A stretch of DNA of 7,760 nucleotides. Origin: SKVL01 sp964559575. Its GTDB lineage: Bacteria > Patescibacteriota > Minisyncoccia > Phycocordibacterales > CSBR16-193. Below the pieces are notes generated by a model. It had not been told where the DNA came from. It was given only the letters and a program-made list of their open reading frames with translations, and ran no database searches. Below are positions 5,977 through 7,760 of this stretch, one piece after another; within the stretch, counting starts at the first letter, position 1; the number at the start of each line of letters is the position of its first letter. The stretch spans positions 1-7,760 of the forward strand of contig CAZLGQ010000026.1 of the NCBI GenBank assembly GCA_964559575.1, in the 5' to 3' direction. A program made the translations under genes and the position numbers.

Positions 5977-6371
5977 GGGGATGATTGGCCTCGACAGTAA
6001 AGAAGCTGTCTTTATGTGCGTAACGGAGTATCCCGATATCTCCTAAATCTTTCGGGAAAAATAAGTGCAAACAATACAGCACAAAAAGCAAAAAGCATAG
6101 TATCTCCATACTTTGCTAACAACTTTGCTTTCGCCCACGCTTAAATAGCAAGGCGACATCTTACTACGTGATGCTCAATACCGTAGTTTAGGTGTTATAA
6201 CCTTTGAGCTAGTGAAAACGTTTTCCTTGTCGTTTTCATGAAATCTAAAAGGAAAGTGTGTAATATTAATTTTGTCTTTCTTTTATTTACACATTCACCA
6301 AAGAAAGACTAGGTTACGTAAAGTCATACTGACCACTTTACTGCACGCGGGTTCGATTCCCGCCATCTCCA
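5977..6371 (+). ncRNA. ssrA: Transfer-messenger RNA (tmRNA)
   Basis: Rescues stalled ribosomes by adding a degradation tag. The acceptor stem is GGGGATG (5977-5983) with CATCTCC (6364-6370), including one G-U pair; A6371 is the discriminator and CCA is not encoded. The T-arm is GCGGG/CCCGC around TTCGATT (6347-6363). Helix P2 pairs CAGTAAAG (5995-6002) with CTTTACTG (6336-6343), plus CGTAAC (6019-6024) with GTTACG (6313-6318). Four interleaved pseudoknots are visible: 6025-6028/6040-6043 with 6032-6036/6052-6056; 6163-6168/6182-6187 with 6173-6178/6204-6209; 6213-6220/6231-6238 with 6222-6228/6249-6255; and 6257-6263/6287-6293 with 6274-6282/6301-6309. The tag frame runs from the resume codon GCA (6067) to TAA (6142-6144): 25 residues beginning ANNTAQ and ending NNFAFAHA. 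It is a one-piece, not permuted, tmRNA. Confidence 0.97.
6067..6144 (+). other. tmRNA tag-peptide reading frame
   Basis: The frame opens at GCA preceded by AATAAGT, resembling the known resume context upstream of the first Ala codon (UAGUC-GCA in E. coli), and GCAAAC then codes Ala-Asn as in most tags. It has 25 codons and a TAA stop, lying between pseudoknots 1 and 2 as expected. The C-terminus AFAHA is hydrophobic and alanine-ended but differs from the usual LAA or VAA, with histidine as the penultimate residue. The tag is longer than the 10-residue E. coli tag. Confidence 0.85.
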
Positions 6372-6408
6372 CAAAATATAGTTTGCAAATTTTTATTTTC
6401 AGATGACC
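6372..6408. other. Short gap between the convergent ssrA and fic genes
   Basis: These 37 bp contain a T-rich run, ATTTTTATTTT (about 6389-6399), just after TTTGCAAA. That could help end ssrA transcription, but there is no proper hairpin with a loop. No terminator for fic is seen on the minus strand. No repeat of the ssrA 3' end, which would suggest an integration site, is found elsewhere in the window. Confidence 0.4.
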
Positions 6409-7506
6409 TTATATAGCCTGAAGTACATCAATTAATTTGCGATTGAAATAAACTTTTTGTTTCTTATAGATACCAAGACTCTCTATTATTTCCACTTTTT
6501 CAAGAATATTTATATATCTTTTTGTTGTTGCAAGTGGTATATTTGTTGCCCTATATACTAAAGGAGCTGTAAGATATGGATTAGAAAAACTATAATCAAG
6601 CACCTTAATTAAGTTAACATTTGCATTCTGTTCAGATGCTTTTTCTAGTGCAATTTTGTATATATTATCAATTTTCAAAACTAAGTCTAAAGACAATTCC
6701 GCCTGTACCTTAATTCCCCTCAAAAAAAAGAGAAGCCACTGATACCAATTTTCTTCTTTGTCGACCTTGGAAAGGGCGTCCATATATTGAGATTTATTGG
6801 CTTCAAAATAACCACTGGGATACAATATTGGAACCTCTAACAAACCTTCTTTAATAAGATAAAGTGTAATAAGAAGTCTGCCTACACGGCCATTTCCATC
6901 TTTAAATGGATGAATAGCTTCAAATCTATGATGAATAACACCGCAAGCAATAAGTGGATTAATTTTTCCACTATCTTGGATAAACTTTTCAAGCCCCTCC
7001 ATTAATTTAGGGACATGTAATGACTCTGGAGGTAAATAACGAGCTTTACCTTTACCGGTTCCTAACTTACCGATCCATACTTCTTCTTTACGGTATTCAC
7101 CAGGATTCTTATCTTTACCACGTACTCCAGTGAGAAGTGTTTTATGCATTTCTCTAATTGTCATTTCGTTAAGACCATATGTATTCAATACACTAAGACC
7201 TTTTCTCATTGCCTGTTCATAATTTAATATTTCCTGCGCGTCACTTCTTTTTTCAGTAGTCTGTTCAATCAAATTAATCTGATAAGCATCGGCGATAGAG
7301 GCCTGAGTGCCCTCTAGTTGAGAGCTGGACTCTGCTTCCTTTGCAAGAATTGGATTCATTAGAAGATCTGGGTTCTGTAACAACCTAGAAGTCTGCAACA
7401 AACTACCTACTGCCCCTTGAGTTTGAGCTAATTGGTTAGCTAACTCTTCATTATAAATATATTTTAAATCAGGCGGAAATTTGTATTTTAGTAATGAATT
7501 TTTCAT
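6409..7506 (-). CDS. Fic-domain protein (class II AMPylase type) with C-terminal winged helix
   Basis: Fic enzymes usually transfer AMP from ATP to a protein hydroxyl; the target here is unknown. The protein is 365 aa from ATG 7506. The N-terminal Fic_N region holds the inhibitory helix motif S61-S-Q-L-E65-G66, whose glutamate blocks ATP binding in class II (self-inhibited) Fic proteins. The flap region is near 129-145. The catalytic loop is H199-PF-K-D203-G-N-G-R207-VG-R210, matching HxFx(D/E)GNGRxxR with every key residue present. The C-terminal part (about 296-365) reads as a winged helix-turn-helix, common in this Fic architecture. A longer frame would begin at TTG 7542 (377 aa), but that TTG lies in the probable -35 box, and an in-frame stop precedes it directly. 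AUA makes up roughly a quarter of isoleucines (hand count), lower than in recG, so acquisition is possible. No toxin-antitoxin partner is visible; inhibition is within the same chain. Confidence 0.95.
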   Translation of the reverse strand: MKNSLLKYKFPPDLKYIYNEELANQLAQTQGAVGSLLQTSRLLQNPDLLMNPILAKEAESSSQLEGTQASIADAYQINLIEQTTEKRSDAQEILNYEQAMRKGLSVLNTYGLNEMTIREMHKTLLTGVRGKDKNPGEYRKEEVWIGKLGTGKGKARYLPPESLHVPKLMEGLEKFIQDSGKINPLIACGVIHHRFEAIHPFKDGNGRVGRLLITLYLIKEGLLEVPILYPSGYFEANKSQYMDALSKVDKEENWYQWLLFFLRGIKVQAELSLDLVLKIDNIYKIALEKASEQNANVNLIKVLDYSFSNPYLTAPLVYRATNIPLATTKRYINILEKVEIIESLGIYKKQKVYFNRKLIDVLQAI

Positions 7507-7535
7507 TAGCTCAAATATAGCATTTTTTGAGCTAA
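7506..7535. promoter_or_regulatory. Candidate operator: perfect 10+10 bp dyad over the fic promoter
   Basis: TTAGCTCAAA (7506-7515) and TTTGAGCTAA (7526-7535) are exact reverse complements with a 10-bp spacer, so the arm centres are 20 bp apart, about two helical turns. One arm covers the -10 and the base of the ATG; the other lies between -35 and -10. In a leaderless transcript the dyad would hardly enter the mRNA, which favours a DNA-binding site. The regulator could be the winged helix of Fic itself; this is inference. Confidence 0.65.
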
Positions 7536-7542
7536 CTTGCAA
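7514..7542 (-). promoter_or_regulatory. fic promoter (-35, 17-bp spacer, extended -10), leaderless
   Basis: On the minus strand: TTGCAA (7542-7537) as -35, exactly 17 bp of spacer, then TGCTATATT (7522-7514) as extended -10, then 7 nt to ATG 7506. This is the most complete promoter in the window and decides the start codon. The only alternative start, TTG 7542, is the -35 itself. Confidence 0.7.
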
Positions 7543-7544
7543 TT

Positions 7545-7568
7545 AATCGGCTCATTTTTAAGCCGGTT
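7545..7568 (+). repeat. 8-bp hairpin upstream of the fic promoter
   Basis: AATCGGCT (7545-7552) pairs with AGCCGGTT (7561-7568), with one T-G wobble and an 8-nt loop. No T-run follows on either strand, so it is not a terminator. The pairing is better on the plus strand. Its role is unknown; it lies just upstream of the fic -35. Confidence 0.45.
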
Positions 7569-7614
7569 GTGAATATCAACTCAAATAAATTAATTAATGT
7601 AAGATACTTATTAC

Positions 7615-7670
7615 ATTTTGTTTGGTACACCACTTATTACCTTCTAACTACCATTATAATCAAACAAAAT
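7615..7670. repeat. 10-bp inverted repeat with a 36-bp spacer around a TATAAT box
   Basis: ATTTTGTTTG (7615-7624) and CAAACAAAAT (7661-7670) are exact reverse complements. TATAAT (7655-7660, plus strand) abuts the right arm and is a consensus -10 for the frame starting at 7686. A smaller dyad lies just left: AATGTAA (7596-7602) with TTACATT (7611-7617). The arrangement suggests a regulated divergent promoter region between fic and the next gene, or the edge of a mobile repeat. Confidence 0.5.
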
Positions 7671-7685
7671 CTAAAACTTCCGGTA

Positions 7686-7760
7686 ATGATTTACCAACCT
7701 AATGGTATTCCTAAAAATTATACAGATGATTTTTTAAGCGGTTTAATTTTTTATCTGTTA
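7686..7760 (+). CDS. Partial reading frame running off the right edge, unknown product
   Basis: From ATG 7686 there are 25 codons without a stop to the window end, beginning MIYQPNGIPKN and ending in a hydrophobic stretch (LSGLIFYLL) that may start a membrane segment. The frame is open back to 7536, so a GTG at 7569 is an alternative start. A TATAAT at 7655-7660 would give a leader of about 19 nt; no Shine-Dalgarno is visible. I do not recognise the family. It may be a chance frame in AT-rich DNA, although gene density here makes a real gene likely. Confidence 0.35.
   Translation, partial: MIYQPNGIPKNYTDDFLSGLIFYLL

Noticed and set aside
5687..6109. 140-codon minus-strand frame
   Set aside because: It is antisense to the conserved smpB and to the structured 5' part of tmRNA; its Phe/Ser-rich composition is the complement of Lys-rich SmpB.
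6372..6408. Intrinsic terminator of ssrA
   Set aside because: TTTGCAAA followed by T-rich sequence is suggestive, but the dyad has no loop, so a stable hairpin cannot form.
6409..7506. Fic as part of a Doc/Phd-type toxin-antitoxin pair
   Set aside because: The inhibitory SxxxEG motif is within the same protein, and no small antitoxin gene is found in the adjoining 180 bp or the ssrA gap.

Overview
The window looks like a piece of an AT-rich, compact bacterial chromosome. It most likely comes from a Patescibacteria (Candidate Phyla Radiation) member, probably the Parcubacteria side. That placement is inferred from the style of the RecG, FtsH and HIT proteins, the low GC, the short gene spacing, the start signals without Shine-Dalgarno sites and a rare tRNA-Ile(UAU). 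No rRNA or ribosomal protein is present to confirm it.

Layout from left to right. Positions 1-253 hold two exact 96-bp copies of a dyad-rich repeat, spaced 157 bp, whose end resembles the T-loop and acceptor 3' end of a tRNA. A HIT-family nucleotide-binding protein follows (282-785, +). Next is a gene-free stretch (786-1059) with a degenerate echo of the repeat, a good intrinsic terminator and an all-A/T palindrome. Then come full-length recG (1060-3216, +), tRNA-Ile(UAU) (3229-3301, -), a 19-bp perfect terminator hairpin, and ftsH (3426-5399, -). smpB (5502-5951, +) diverges from ftsH and is followed after 25 bp by ssrA, the tmRNA (5977-6371, +). A Fic-domain AMPylase-like gene lies on the opposite strand (6409-7506, -), and a probable truncated reading frame runs off the right edge.

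How the genes fit together. smpB and ssrA form the complete trans-translation (ribosome rescue) pair, with all four tmRNA pseudoknots and a 25-residue tag frame readable by eye. FtsH, next door and divergent, is one of the proteases known in other bacteria to degrade tmRNA-tagged proteins. RecG is a replication-fork repair helicase and is functionally separate.

The most useful observations are these. (1) Four of the five complete protein genes (hit, recG, smpB, fic) have a -10 hexamer 6-8 nt upstream of the ATG and no Shine-Dalgarno, which predicts leaderless mRNAs; ftsH is the exception. (2) The longest possible fic frame begins at a TTG that is better read as its -35 box, and a perfect 10+10 bp dyad covers the fic -10 and start codon like an operator. 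(3) The tRNA reads AUA directly with a UAU anticodon. (4) The tmRNA tag ends in the unusual sequence AFAHA. (5) The tandem structured repeat at the left edge has no obvious function.
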